In this document: positions 1-10,077 of the stretch, in pieces
Position numbering within the stretch: the first letter of the stretch is position 1
How the letters are laid out: the number at the start of each line of letters is the position of its first letter
Assembly (NCBI RefSeq): GCF_963855985.1
Contig: NC_087117.1
Location: 1,563,001 to 1,627,000 of the forward strand
Source: Ostrinia nubilalis
Taxonomy: Eukaryota; Arthropoda; Insecta; Lepidoptera; Crambidae
Direction of reading: 5' to 3'
DNA: 64,000 nucleotides
Position numbers and translations under genes: made by a program
The notes under the pieces: model-generated
Seen by the model: only the letters and a program-made list of their open reading frames with translations
What the model was told of the DNA's origin: nothing
The model's database searches: none

Positions 1-100
1 AGGTTATGACGTAGGCATCCGCTAAGAAAGGATTTTACGAAACTCCACCCCTAAGGGGTAACACGGGATCCACGCGTACGAAGTCGCGGGCGGCCGCTAG
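1..100 (+). mobile_element. HEL-1 Helitron-like element, 3' end (cut by window edge)
   Basis: The sequence ends in GCGGGCGGCCGCTAG followed by T, the CTAG^T terminus shared by all HEL-1 copies here. The upstream part matches the body of the reverse copies at 18362 and 24028. The 5' end lies outside the window. No protein is encoded, so it is non-autonomous. The Helitron assignment rests on the 5' TC, 3' CTAG and A/T target seen in complete copies. Confidence 0.7.
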
Positions 101-344
101 TAAATAAATAAATAGAGAATAGTTAGAAAGGCTTCTAAAGCCATTTATTACGTCTAGTCTAACAAATCTCTCAAAGTTATCTAAAATCTAAATTTAGTTC
201 GCAGATTTTGTTTAGGGGAATTCGATCTCGCTTCTTTCTAGGAAAGTGTGGGAGGATAGATGAGGTTTATCTAGAAAGTTATCTTTTAGATAGATTGGAA
301 TTTAGGCAAAAAAGTTCAAGGGCCTCACCGGCTCTGAAAACCTT

Positions 345-486
345 CGCCCGTTTTCACAAACATTATTAAGAGGTCACAGTGCGCGCGGACGCAGAGTCAC
401 ACACGAACCAATCACAGAGCTCTATTCAACACTGTGCGTTCGATTTGCTGCTTCACTTAAGCAAGTATCGCTTGTGAATACGGGCG
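345..486. mobile_element. MITE-H1 (Harbinger-like MITE)
   Basis: Inverted ends CGCCCGTTTTCACAAAC and GCTTGTGAATACGGGCG bound a 142-bp non-coding body that carries the family core GAACCAATCACAGAGCTC. The flanking triplets (CTT and TTA) do not match here. Other copies give clear 3-bp TNA duplications, which fits PIF/Harbinger elements. Confidence 0.75.
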
Positions 487-497
487 TTAATCTATAA

Positions 498-710
498 CTA
501 GCGGCCGCCAGCGACTTCATCATCATCATCATCATCATAATATCTTTATTGCTTCATGTGGTACAAACAAGGTATTAAAAATAAAATAGTCCCAGAACAT
601 GAGCCCTGTGTGTGAGGGCATTCGTACGGGTGGAGTTTCGTAAAATCCGTTCTCAGTGGATGTCTACGCCCTAAAAAACCTACCTGCCTTTCAAGTTTGT
701 AGGTGTTATA
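498..710 (-). mobile_element. HEL-1 Helitron-like element, reverse orientation, interrupted
   Basis: It begins with CTAGCGGCCGCC, the reverse of the HEL-1 terminus, and resumes after an insertion as TTCGTACGGGTGGAG. The 5' boundary is vague (about 700-720). It is split by the LINE tail at 519-620. Confidence 0.6.
519..620 (-). mobile_element. 5'-truncated LINE tail inserted in HEL-1
   Basis: A (TCA)n tract followed by TTTATTGCTTCATGTGGTAC splits the HEL-1 element. A TTC triplet flanks both sides (516-518 and 621-623). The same tail type, TTTATTGCTTCATAAGTG, is at about 3806-3860. Read on the minus strand it is a LINE 3' end with an AATAAA-like run and an ATGATT-type tail. Confidence 0.5.
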
Positions 711-1854
711 ATTTCTGAGATTTAGGCTAGTTTCCTAAAAAAAATTTTTTTAGTCCGTCATGTTTAATATCAAAAAATATTGGACACATATATTTTTATT
801 TGTCAATCTAACAAATAATTACATAGTTATGGTGCGTTGAAGTTCCGCACGCGACGTCACAACGCGCGGCACTTTTATGCACGCATTGACGTCACGGGCC
901 TCTTCTTATGAACTTTGGCGCGCTTTATCTCTTTAAATTTTCATTAGTTTGAAAAAGTGAAAAATACGTATAGAGTATTTTTTGATAAGTTAACTGACTG
1001 ACTAATTAAAACTCTTGCTTTTTGACTCAGGAAACATCCCTCTTTCACCATATTAGAATTCTCCATTAACCCTAATAAATATGAATGGATAAAAACCATT
1101 CTGAGCCTGACCGAAATTAAATTCATATTCAAATTCAATAATTTATTTGCCAGAATACCATCACCCGCGCGGCCGCGTTAATTTTGGTTTCGACAGCGAG
1201 CCACGAGCAAAACCTATAAGTATTAAATTAATATGTACATAATAAATTACGTATCCATTCGTTTTTTACAACAATACGCAGTGTCCATTCTACACCAAAC
1301 TATTTTACCCTTTGCCCGCCAGGGGGAGGGGAGGGTGCCTAATGACTCGGAATGGCTAAACAGAGAGGCCATGTTTGAAATATTTACTCAACGCGTTGTG
1401 ATGTTGATAAATCATCCATTTCCTGTAAGAAATCGCTGTTTAGGTATATTTTATCTTTGAACTGTTTCTTTTTGGGGTTCCGTAGCTAGAGGTTGTCAAC
1501 GTGATAGGTAGGTATAAGATGGGCAAAGATGGACAATAGGTATAAGATTTTTTGCCAATTTTTTCTTTCAACACTTTTTCTCGAAAACGATTCGAGGTAG
1601 GCATACGCATTTCTGTAAGCTTATTATGTTGCTCATTAAATAAATAAATAATACGTGGGTGATAGTATGAGTAGTGCATAATTTCATGATTTTTTTGTCA
1701 CTATAAAGCGCTTCATAAAAGAAAATGATGCTTTTTGTGTATTTTTTTACCACTTTGGCTGTAGAAAGAAAGAAAAATAAATGATTTTGTCTGGAACTTA
1801 CCATTTACAGGCATAGTCGATCTGAAACAATTAAATAGATTGTTAATAAACGTA
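711..1854. other. No gene recognised; AT-rich intergenic DNA
   Basis: Open frames here are 64-79 aa, with no recognisable motif and strong A/T bias. One TGACGTCA palindrome lies near 886-893 in a short GC-richer patch; a chance cAMP-response-like site cannot be excluded. Confidence 0.6.
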
Positions 1855-1946
1855 TTCGTTCGTTCAGCCAAATGACGTCCACTGCTGGACAAAGGCCTCC
1901 TCCAAGGATTTCCATAACGACCGGTCTTGCGCTGACCGCATCCAGG
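1855..1946 (-). mobile_element. RTE-B LINE 3' fragment
   Basis: On the minus strand this is the family 3' end, ending in a GAAC-type tail (seen here as ATTCGTTCGTTCAGCC). It corresponds to the last coding stretch and tail of the better copy at 41097-41440. It is 5'-truncated. Confidence 0.7.
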
Positions 1947-2093
1947 TATATGACTTATTTATTTAAATTAGCTGTACAAAAATGTATTTTGTTTTCAGTT
2001 CGAGACCAGAAAGTTATTTAAACTACACAAAATATAGAAACGTATAAATCCCCACCCACTGTGCATGGAATTTTGTGTAGATATTATAGGTCT

Positions 2094-2174
2094 CCCCCAA
2101 TGCTTTCCACGTTGCAGGCCTATGTTCAGCAGTGGACGTCCTGTGGCTGAAATGATGATGATGATGATGATGAG
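2094..2174 (+). mobile_element. RTE-A LINE 3' fragment with inverted 5' part
   Basis: 2094-2111 is reversed (CCCCCAATGCTTTCCACG). It joins 2112-2174, which reads forward (AGGCCTATGTTCAGCAGTGG) and ends in a GATGAT tail. TATAGGTCT flanks both ends (2085-2093 and 2175-2183). The arrangement matches twin priming, the usual cause of 5' inversions in LINEs. Confidence 0.8.
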
Positions 2175-2350
2175 TATAGGTCTAGCGCTTAACTCAGTCC
2201 TTAACGGGACCCCGTGACATTGATATATTAAGACGTGACAGAGCATAAAAATCTGAAGCATATCTAGTCTCGCTGACGTTTGACGCCTCTAAAACTGCCT
2301 CCCGTGCCGCTCCCATACCCCAGGCACTGACTAAGGCTCGAACTAGTTTA
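2175..2350. repeat. Dispersed repeat with weak inverted ends
   Basis: TAGGTCTAGCGCTTAACTCA at the left and a diverged reverse form near 2325-2350 enclose text also found around 43720-44060 (GACGTGACAG...CATA..AATCTGAAG). The copy at 43.7 kb is split by a RET-X insertion. No coding potential is seen. Confidence 0.4.
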
Positions 2351-2370
2351 GAAACCCTGTCTATAGTCTT

Positions 2371-3331
2371 AGTACGAGAGCCCACGACCAAAATTTTTGT
2401 CTCATAGCAATACGGCCAAAACCGCATCAAATCGATAGATACGATTATCCTGAACTCGAAAATACCAATATCAGACATTTTCCGCGTAGCGTTTGATCTG
2501 ACCGAATTTTCAAAATTGTCAAAGAATTTTACCGAACTGGATCATAGCAATATGTCTGATTTGCAGACTGTAGTTGAATGATAGTTCTGAGATACCGGAA
2601 ACATTATTTTCAGACGTTAGTGGTGTAGCGCAAACCCGTAAAATCACTTAAAAAAATTAAAAATGACACAAAAAAAATGTCTCATAGCAATACGTCTGAA
2701 AATCTTTTTTATTAGTAAATTTTGGTTATTTGATGCGAACAAAACAATTTTCAGACGGAAATGTGAACGCATTAAATTTTGAGACCGTTTTGAAAATGTT
2801 AACAAATTTTACCGATCGGTATCATAGCAATATGTCTGAAAATTGTTGGACATGATAAAATAAGTTGTCCACATGTGCAAAAAATTTATATCAGACAAAT
2901 TAAGTGTAGCACCTTCTCTATCATACAACTTTTTGATACACTTAAAGTGTCTGAAAACAGGTTTTTGGTAATCATGGCAGCAATACGAAAAGTTAAAAAA
3001 AATAATTATCCGTATTGCTATGATACAGGTCGGCTAAATTTGTTGACATTTTCAAAAATGCGCACAGGCTATATGCTACGCGCAAAATGTCTGAAAACAA
3101 ACTTTTTCGTAATACAATTATAAAATCTATGTACATTTTCACTATCAGACGTATTGCTATAATACCGACTGTCTTTTTTTTTGACACAGCAGAAATGGCC
3201 TCCCACTCAGTTGCTACACTTTCGACCGTTACTACACACCTAGTCGGGTTCAGAATCATACAATCTAACGATTTTATAGGGTTTTTGCCGTATTGCTATG
3301 ACACATAGTTTTGGTTGTGGGCTCTCGTACT
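2371..3331. mobile_element. 961-bp palindromic TIR element with ~140-bp periodic subrepeats
   Basis: The ends are AGTACGAGAGCCCAC and its exact reverse GTGGGCTCTCGTACT. A motif CATAGCAATAyG followed by TCTGAAAA recurs at about 2404, 2545, 2683 and 2822. It recurs in reverse (CGTATTGCTATGA) at about 3010, 3150 and 3290. Spacing is 138-141 bp throughout, mirrored about position ~2850. No transposase frame is present. The superfamily is unknown to me. Confidence 0.75.
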
Positions 3332-3334
3332 ATC

Positions 3335-3516
3335 TGGTCTCCGAGCACGTAGAATTTTGTCCAATGACCCCAAGCTACCCATCCTTATTGCTCACGCGTA
3401 ATTATGTTGCTATCGCGCTCGCACACTCACTGCGGATGCCAGTCGCACAGTCGCGACAGGATGGGTAGCTAGGGGTCATTGGACAAAATTCTACGTGCTC
3501 ACAGACCGGGCTTTAG
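3335..3516. mobile_element. MITE-G, full copy
   Basis: Near-perfect inverted ends contain GAGCACGTAGAATTTTGTCC and continue to a GGATGGGTAGCT block, ending CGGGCTTTAG. The central part is rich in CG dinucleotides. A shortened copy lies at 8321-8409 and a half copy at 53300-53440. It abuts the palindromic element to its left. Confidence 0.75.
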
Positions 3517-3724
3517 TTCTAGTCGACTAATAACACAACAATATCTATAATCTATTTCTAAGAGTATCAGATATTGGGATAATATAAGTTTACCGATTGG
3601 AACAATCAATTCGTACGAGTGTACATAGTATTGCCCAACTTTGATCAATTTGCACAATATAGGGTGACCAAGAAACAACTGGATACGGATTTACTAAAAA
3701 GCTATTTCAAACTCAAATTCAAAT

Positions 3725-3910
3725 ACTAAAATAGAAAGACTTAACGCGACGTTTACGTTTGTGACCATGGTTGCAGCATAGCAGCCGAAACGTGAAGCCG
3801 TGAGTAATCATAATCATAATCACAATCATAATCATTTATTGCTTCATAAGTGTACATAATGTAACTCGCTAATAAACGTCGCGTTAAGAACCGTGTCTTT
3901 CTATTTTAGT
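3725..3910. mobile_element. Inverted-repeat element with nested LINE tail
   Basis: ACTAAAATAGAAAGAC plus TTAACGCGACGTTTA on the left pair with TAAACGTCGCGTTAA and GTCTTTCTATTTTAGT on the right. The interior (about 3806-3862) holds an (ATAATC)n tract and TTTATTGCTTCATAAGTG, the same LINE tail as at 519-620, on the minus strand. Confidence 0.55.
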
Positions 3911-4074
3911 TTAAATGGAATGCGAAATTTTAAAATCTTATATAACCTTAATACTGTCCGAATAATAGATAACTCTGGATTCAAATAAGATTAAGCCCGT
4001 GACGTATTTTTGAATCCCGATTATAAATACGTCGGGCCCGTGACGTAAGTCAAATCCCCTTGATGCATCATAAT

Positions 4075-4247
4075 TTCGAACTCCTCCTATGTTCTTCTGA
4101 TTAATTTCGTTGCGGGTCCAAGGACAGTGCAATTTTCCCCAGGACAAACTTGACCTTCACTGGTTAGGTTTTTATTGACGGTCAAGCTGTAGATCCTGGC
4201 TACACAGGAGTTGCAGCGATGGGAACGAGAGGTGGGAATAGTCCCGT
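4075..4247 (+). mobile_element. RET-X retroposon copy
   Basis: It shares the family body from TATGTTCTTCTGATTAATTT to the 3' end GGGAATAGTCCCGT. About 170 bp with scattered substitutions. Flanking duplications are not clear in this copy; four other copies show them. Confidence 0.65.
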
Positions 4248-4444
4248 GGTAATCAAACCAGAGATTTTATTATGTTTAGTAAAATATTTTTCGTGAACTC
4301 ATATTTTGTGGTCACCCTGTATAACTCTTCCCAACAACTTTAATATTGGCCTCGCTGGTTTACTGTTAGGAGTTCTCAAGTTATTTCAAAGTCTTGCTTG
4401 AATTTGTTATAGTCAAAACTATTACAATATCATTTTATTCTTCC

Positions 4445-4580
4445 CTAGCTTTTGCCCGCGGCTTCGCCTGCGTGAGTTTAGGTTTATCATAAAAAGTTTT
4501 CCTCTCCCAAAACCGGGATAAGAAATATACTATGTTTTCTGTGGATTCCAAACTATCAATCAAGATAGATTAGAGTAGGT
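4445..4580 (-). mobile_element. HEL-2 Helitron-like element, 3' end
   Basis: CTAGCTTTTGCCCGCGGCTT is the reverse of the HEL-2 terminus. It is followed by the family's AACCGGGATAAGAAATA stretch. The 5' part is degraded. Confidence 0.6.
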
Positions 4581-4592
4581 ACCTACGTTTAC

Positions 4593-4733
4593 TTAGGCCC
4601 TATCCAGGGCACTTATACACGTCTCAAATATAGCTTGCCCTACCACCACTTCGGGACAACATGGGCTTGTGGAAGTAAAAAGTGGTGGAAGAAACTCAGT
4701 CACCTTTGTCAGCCTTATGACACCTTTGTCAGT
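4593..4733 (-). mobile_element. SINE-2 fragment
   Basis: On the minus strand it reads from GACAAAGGTGACTGAGTTTC through GTTGTCCCGAAGTGGTGGTA to AGTGCCCTGGATAGGGCC, the order seen in the near-complete copy at 47324-47480. Diverged internally. Confidence 0.65.
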
Positions 4734-4743
4734 AAATCTTGAT

Positions 4744-5078
4744 TTTTTTTTATCCACAACGAGGAAGCTAATAGTCTGTACCTCACCTGATGGTAAGTGA
4801 TGATCAGGCCGAAGGTGGAAGCGAGCTTCACCCGGAATCCTCAACCACAGTGGAACTGGCTATCTTACCTATGGCTATAACTGCTGGAACACAACAATGC
4901 TGTTAACATTGTTGTTATGGCGACAGACTTAGGTAAGATGGTGGTAGCTAGCCAGGCGGACTTAGAACAAGCCCTACCACCAACCAAACCGAACAGAAAA
5001 ATCTGCCCCCACTGGGAATCGAACCCGGGAACCTCTGCGTCTGAAGCAGGTGGTCTTACCACTAGACCACCGAGGCGG
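4744..5078 (-). mobile_element. SINE-1, full-length tRNA-derived SINE
   Basis: Reading the minus strand, the head GCCTCGGTGGTCTAGTGGTA holds a pol III A box (TGGTCTAGTGG). GGTTCGATTCCCAGTGGGGG holds the B box. About 230 bp of unrelated body follows, ending in an A-run after CCTCGTTGTGGATA. TTGAT flanks both ends (4739-4743 and 5079-5083). The head resembles a tRNA of the Gly/Glu/Asp type; the exact parent is not certain. No protein is encoded; mobility would depend on a LINE. Confidence 0.85.
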
Positions 5079-5224
5079 TTGATGTGCCACATGAGTCATC
5101 TTGCCAGTTAGGAGTCAATTTAAATTGAACCTTCTTGAAAAAACTTTTGCTTGTTCCTCCAGCAACAAATGTGATTACTTATAATTACACAATGTAAAGT
5201 TCTCACAATACACAAACATCCAGT

Positions 5225-5400
5225 ATTGACACTCCCACCTCTCGTTCCCACCGCTGCAACTCCTGTGTAGCCATCTACAGCTTGACCGCCAATAACCCAA
5301 CCAGTGAAGGTCAAGTTTGTCCCGGGGGAAAGTTAAACTGTCATTGGACCCGCAACGAAATTAATCAGAAGATCATAGGAGTTCGAGGTTAAGGTTCGAC
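5225..5400 (-). mobile_element. RET-X retroposon copy
   Basis: Reverse-oriented copy (CCCACCTCTCGTTCCCACC at the left). It continues into a longer repeat (about 5400-5456 and 8003-8040) that is also next to the RET-X copy at 57306. That longer repeat is split by the foldback element. Confidence 0.65.
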
Positions 5401-5456
5401 TTCGCTCCATTGCAAAGCAGATGGCAGGAGACAAACAAAGGTTTAATAACCTTTAA

Positions 5457-8000
5457 CAGGGTGTCCACTGCAAATGTTCGAAAAAATTCCCTGACTTTTC
5501 CCTGACTTTCCCTGACAATTTTTTCAAAATTCCCTGACCAACTATGTATACAACGTGTCCCAAAATTCAAGGATAAGCCGACGCCACAGGATGGACATAG
5601 TCATGACTACTTTAGGAAAAATAAGGAAAAAAATCTATCTCAATTATTTTTTAACTTACACAATAAATTATGAAATTCAACGAAAATTGACACCCCTTAT
5701 GATATTTTACATTACCACGACCACAATTTTTCAATTATTCCTGGTTTTCTGTTTATATCGGAAACTTAAGTAGTGCTGCTGTTCACCCCAACTCTTAAAA
5801 CCCCCAGAATCCTTGCAGTTTTTACACAAAAGTTAATCAAAATATTTTATTTCCTTAAAATTTTGAACGATTTTTACTTTCACTCCACTTTGACTCATCG
5901 TTTTGTAAAAAAAAGTATGAACACTACTGCGGCAAGTTTTTTTTAAGTTGACGCAACTATCCAAGATTCCAAAATGGTACTCTAAGAAACCTAGTCGCAA
6001 AAAAGATATGCGTACCATTTTTACAAGCACTTCGCTTGTTAGTTAGTATGGGATAAATCTTACAACTGAATTTAAAACCAGTTCTCCTTAATCAATTGAG
6101 CTGAAATTTGGTATACTTGTGTAAGTACGATGACAATGCAATATTATGGTACCATTGAGCTGGATGGAGTCAGAGTCAGAGAGACATTGAGATAGGAACT
6201 CTTAACGAAACGGCGGAATTGCATCTAGTTTGGGTTCGTTGGACTTGTCTTTTCGAGCACTTTAGTGCTAGATGATGTCCAGGGTCCTGATGATGAAGTC
6301 AAGAGGTGGCAGGAGCTGGCCATAGGAAGTCCTAAACGAAACGGCGGAAGCTTATCGAGTTTGGGTTCGTTGGATTTGTCTTCCCGAGCACTTACGCCAT
6401 GAGATTGAGAAACAACTAAAAAGTTTAAAATAAAGTTGTAATAAAAAAAAACTTTTTTAAAAACAAGCTTGACTTCGTTTGAAAATTATAATTGACTTCA
6501 TCATCAGGACCCTGGACATCATCTAGCACTAAAGTGCTCTAAAAGACAAATCCAACGAAGCCAACCTAGATGCAATTCCGCCGTTTCGTTTAGAAGTTCC
6601 TGTGGCCACCTCCAGTTTCAGCTCAATGGTACCATATTGCATTTTCATCGTACTTACATAAGTATACCAAATTTCAGCTCAATCGGTTGAGAACTGGTTT
6701 TAAATTCAGTTGCAAGATTTATCCCATACTAACTAACAAGCGAAGTGCTTGTAAAAATGGTACGCATATCTTTTTTGCGACTAGACTTCTTAGAGTATTA
6801 TACCATTTTGGAATCTTGGATAGTTGCGTCAACTTTATAAAAAACTTGCCGCAGTAGTGTTCATACTTTTTTTTTACAAAACGATGAGTAAAAGTGGAGT
6901 GAAAGTAAAAATCGTTCAAAATTTTAAGGAAATAAAATATTTTGATTAACTTTTGTGTAAAAACTGCAAGGATTCTGGGGGTTTTAAGAGTTGGGGTGGA
7001 CAGCAACACTACTTAAGTTGCCGATACAAACAAAAAAACAGAAATATTTGAAAAATGGTGGTCGTGGTAATGTAAAATATCATAAGGGGTGTCAATATTC
7101 GAAGAATTTCGTAATTTATTGTGTAACTTAAAAAATAATTGAGATAGATTTTTTTCCTTATTTTTCCTAAAGTAGTCATGACTATGTCCATCCTGCGGCG
7201 CCGGCTTATCCTTGAATTTTGGGACACGTTGACTTTTCGGATAGATCCAGTTAATTCTGTAACCTATTACTGATATCGTTTGAAAGAGCTCGTGAAGCAC
7301 TTTCAAGATCAGTAAGCAGTTTTTCGATATCTTGTGTAGTTTAGAAATAATCGAATAAGATCACTTATCGTTTCCACCCTGTATTAATAGCACTCACAGT
7401 GAACTGCTCACTAGTCTGCACTCAATAATCAAATCAATAAATAATTATAAAAAATATATAAATAAACATAAGTTATAAGTTGCACTTTCACATCGACAAT
7501 AGAAAATATTATTATATTATTTTACTGAAACAAAAAAAGTACAACTATTAAAACAAAAAGGAGTAATTTAGTTATGACAAAAAAAATCATAACATAGATC
7601 ACTCTAATCCTGAAAAAAGAACTATATGAAAGTAATCTAATTATGAACAAAATTATGTCATAATTTAGATCAATCCACTTCATTAGATAAAAAACTAAAA
7701 AGGAGTAATATAATTATGACTAATAACAAAGTCATAATTAATGTAGATCACTCCAAACCTGAAGAAAAAAATGCTTCGATAGTCAAGATCAAAGGTCTTT
7801 CTAGAGCATAAATTAATTAAATCCCTCATTTTACAATCACTGGGAAATTTCGGGAGACAAACAGTGTTTTGGTAGACAAAATCTCAATTTTTCCCTGACT
7901 TTCCAGGTGACCCCTCTATTTCACTGACTTTCCCTGACTGCTATGAGCTTCCCTGACTTTTCCCTGACTTTCCCTGACTTTCCAGAATGTGGACACCCTG
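5457..8000. mobile_element. 2.5-kb foldback element with TTAA-type target
   Basis: The ends CAGGGTGTCCAC and GTGGACACCCTG are flanked by TTTAA on both sides. Subterminal tracts repeat CCCTGACTTTCC-like words. Inside, two arms of roughly 740 bp (about 5550-6303 and 6487-7231) are inverted copies of each other, with a spacer of about 185 bp. The mirrored arms give matching 72-aa frames on opposite strands; these look incidental. No transposase was recognised. An uninterrupted version of the flanking sequence is at 57412-57470 (AACCTTTAATAAAAGATA). Confidence 0.75.
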
Positions 8001-8100
8001 TTTAAGAAAAGATATGCATCACGGACAGTAAGCATACATTATGTAGACCTATCTAGTGAGCTTAGCCACCTGCCATATTTTTCACAAAAAGCTAGGAACT

Positions 8101-8302
8101 TATAGATCGTTTCATCCACGAAGACGCGCCCCACCATTCTTCCGCTAATGTTTGAGTGTTATCGGTACACGCTAAATCATCCATGAGTGCACACGCACAC
8201 TACAATAATGACGCTCGGATTGCTCGGATCAAACTCCCCGCACCCCGCGCGACCGAGACCAAAAATTAGTGGCGCGCGTCTTCGTGGATGAAACGATCTA
8301 TA
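8101..8302. mobile_element. MITE-T, intact copy
   Basis: TATAGATCGTTTCATCCACG and its reverse CGTGGATGAAACGATCTATA bound a 202-bp GC-richer body. Other copies are at 26119-26418 and 50121-50318. TA flanks are consistent with a TA target duplication. Non-coding. Confidence 0.8.
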
Positions 8303-8320
8303 CCAGGGTCTATAAACATG

Positions 8321-8409
8321 CTAAAGCCGGTCCGTGAGCACGTAGAATTTTCTCCAAGGTAGCTTGGGGTCATTGGACAAAATTCTACGTGCTCACGGAC
8401 CAGGCTTTA
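8321..8409. mobile_element. MITE-G, internally deleted copy
   Basis: It has both inverted ends (GGTCCGTGAGCACGTAG and the reverse) but almost no interior, so the 89 bp is nearly a perfect palindrome. Confidence 0.7.
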
Positions 8410-8885
8410 CATATATTACCCGAAGAATACAGAAAAAAAAAATTTCCCATCGATTCTCAGCTCCGCCGCGTAAAAAAATTGCTTGGGATATTCACCCAAA
8501 GTTTCTGTTCCCCTCTACGTTATGTCCTGAACAGTGTAACTCAATTCTGCCGGCTCCAAAGTCGTCAATTTCTTAAAGTAAGTAATTTAAGTTGTGCGCA
8601 GTCCCCGGGCCTTTGTACAGTGAGCATCATATTTCGTGACACACAAAGTAGCCAAATACACAACGCGTCTTTGTTACAATTGGAATAAGGTTGTGTTAAC
8701 TTTGTGATCACTTTGTCATGAACTATTGACGTTGACTGTATCTACCGATCGAGATAGCAACTTTATTTTGGTAGCTACTCGATCGAAGGGTTTGATTTCT
8801 AAAGTCATTAACAATTTAATACCTTGTCTTTGATTGAAAATGTGTCGAACAAATGAAGCAGAGTAATTAATATTGACTGAAATCT
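8410..8885. other. No gene recognised
   Basis: A 99-aa frame (8389-8688, +) starts inside the MITE to its left and shows no recognisable motif. The rest is unremarkable. Confidence 0.55.
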
Positions 8886-9082
8886 TCTATATCTATAAAA
8901 GCGAAAGGTCTGATTCACTCATTCATCACGAAATCTCAGAAACTACAAGTGCTAGGAGTCTCAAATTTTGCATGGGGGTTCTTTTTAGAACGTAGATGCT
9001 CAATAAGAACGGATTTTATGAAACTCCACCCCTGAGGGGGTAAAACGGGATCTACGCGTACGAAGTCGCGGGCGGCCGCTAC
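8886..9082 (+). mobile_element. HEL-1 Helitron-like element
   Basis: It starts TCTATATCTATAAAAGCG and ends GCGGGCGGCCGCTAC; the last base differs from the CTAG consensus. The interior matches the complete copy at 14470-14677. Confidence 0.75.
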
Positions 9083-9310
9083 TTTATCGTTCGTTCGTTT
9101 CAGCCGAAAGACGTCCACTGCTGGACAAAGGCCTCCCCCAAGGATTTCCACAAAGACCGGTCCGCCGCTTGCATCCAGGCACCTCCCGCGACCTTCACCA
9201 GATCGTCGGTCCACCTAGTGGGAGGCCTGCCCACGCTACGTCTTCCGGCTCGTGGTCGCCACTCAAGAACTTTCCTGCCCCAGCAGCCATCAGCTCTTCG
9301 ATATAGCTCT
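9083..9310 (-). pseudogene. RTE-B LINE, C-terminal reverse-transcriptase ORF end
   Basis: The minus strand encodes the family's C-terminal block, with WGRKVLEWRPR, GRRSVGRPPTRWTDDLVK and AFVQQWTSFG followed by a stop and a GAAC tail. This basic, tryptophan-rich tail is common at the C-terminus of RTE-type and related LINE ORFs. The catalytic domain is absent, so the copy is dead. Confidence 0.75.
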
Positions 9311-9803
9311 TCGCTAGTTTATAATATGTCTTTAATATTTACTAGCTTTTCATTAGGGATAATGTAGAATTCTAATGGTGAAAGAATTTTCAAATCGGTG
9401 CAGTTTCAGAGCCCATTCAATACAAACATACAATAAAATACGCGGGCGTAGCCGCGGGTAGAACCTACTCATGAATAAATCTCGCTAGTAGTCGTTTCCA
9501 TTAACAAATTAATGTACACATTAGTATTTTTCTTTGCTTATTTACTTAGTAATCACCCACTTTAAACAAATCGTTGCTGCGTAGAAACCATCTCACGTTG
9601 CTATATTATGTTAAGTAAATAATTATGTTGTAATTTTTTTCTTCCCTTGGTAAAAAAAACTGACTTTTTGCCTATTAAAAAACTCTGTAAATATTTTTAT
9701 ACCTAAACCAAAAACGTAAAATGAGTTATTTAATTTTTAGACTTAAGTATCAATATAAATCTCAAACTAATTTGAAAATTATAAATTACTTGAATAATCG
9801 AAC
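9311..9803. other. No gene; HEL-type debris and AT-rich DNA
   Basis: Around 9340-9470 there are words typical of HEL elements (GGTGAAAGAATTTTCAAATC and ATACGCGGGCGTAGCCGCGG). The remainder is AT-rich, with no coding or RNA signal that I can support. Confidence 0.5.
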
Positions 9804-9876
9804 TACCTAAGGCGGGAATCGATCCCACGACCTTTCGCTTGCCAGGCGACTGCTCTTCCAACTGAGCTACTTAGAC
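9804..9876 (-). tRNA. tRNA-like sequence (anticodon GGC), probable pseudogene or SINE head
   Basis: The minus strand folds as a 73-nt cloverleaf. Acceptor GTCTAAG/CTTAGGT has two G-U pairs. The D stem is GCTC/GAGC. The anticodon stem GTCGC/GCGAA has one mismatch around loop CTGGCAA. The T stem is GTGGG/CCCGC with loop ATCGATT. The B box is GGATCGATTCC. Anticodon GGC would read Ala, but eukaryotes normally use AGC for these codons. It is therefore more likely a tRNA-derived repeat than a working gene. Confidence 0.5.
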
Positions 9877-10077
9877 ACTGGATGAACCCGTCGTCAAAAA
9901 TAAAAATGAGTTTTGAATATAAAAAAATAAAAATTTGCATCTTTTTTCACCCCTTATGATTTTCAAGAGTCATAAAGTCTTAAACTAAGAAGCAAAAGCA
10001 GTTTTATTTCTTAGTTTAAGACTCATTTGTATTTACTCTGGTAAAAGTCATTCAAAGTCATTTATTTTCTGCAAATA

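Noticed and set aside
60..100. Apparent cloning-site cluster (GGATCC, ACGCGT, GCGGCCGC) suggesting vector contamination
   Set aside because: The same string recurs many times in both orientations as the HEL-1 terminus, with substitutions and A/T target context. It is genomic repeat, not vector.
2371..3331. CRISPR-like or satellite array because of the regular 140-bp spacing
   Set aside because: The intervening segments are related and inverted about a centre, with TIRs at both ends; better explained as one palindromic element.
5555..7227. Two nearly identical 72-aa ORFs on opposite strands
   Set aside because: They are mirror images created by the inverted arms of the foldback element. Composition is AT-driven and no motif is present.
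8389..8688. 99-aa ORF
   Set aside because: It begins inside MITE-G and has no recognisable domain or splice context.
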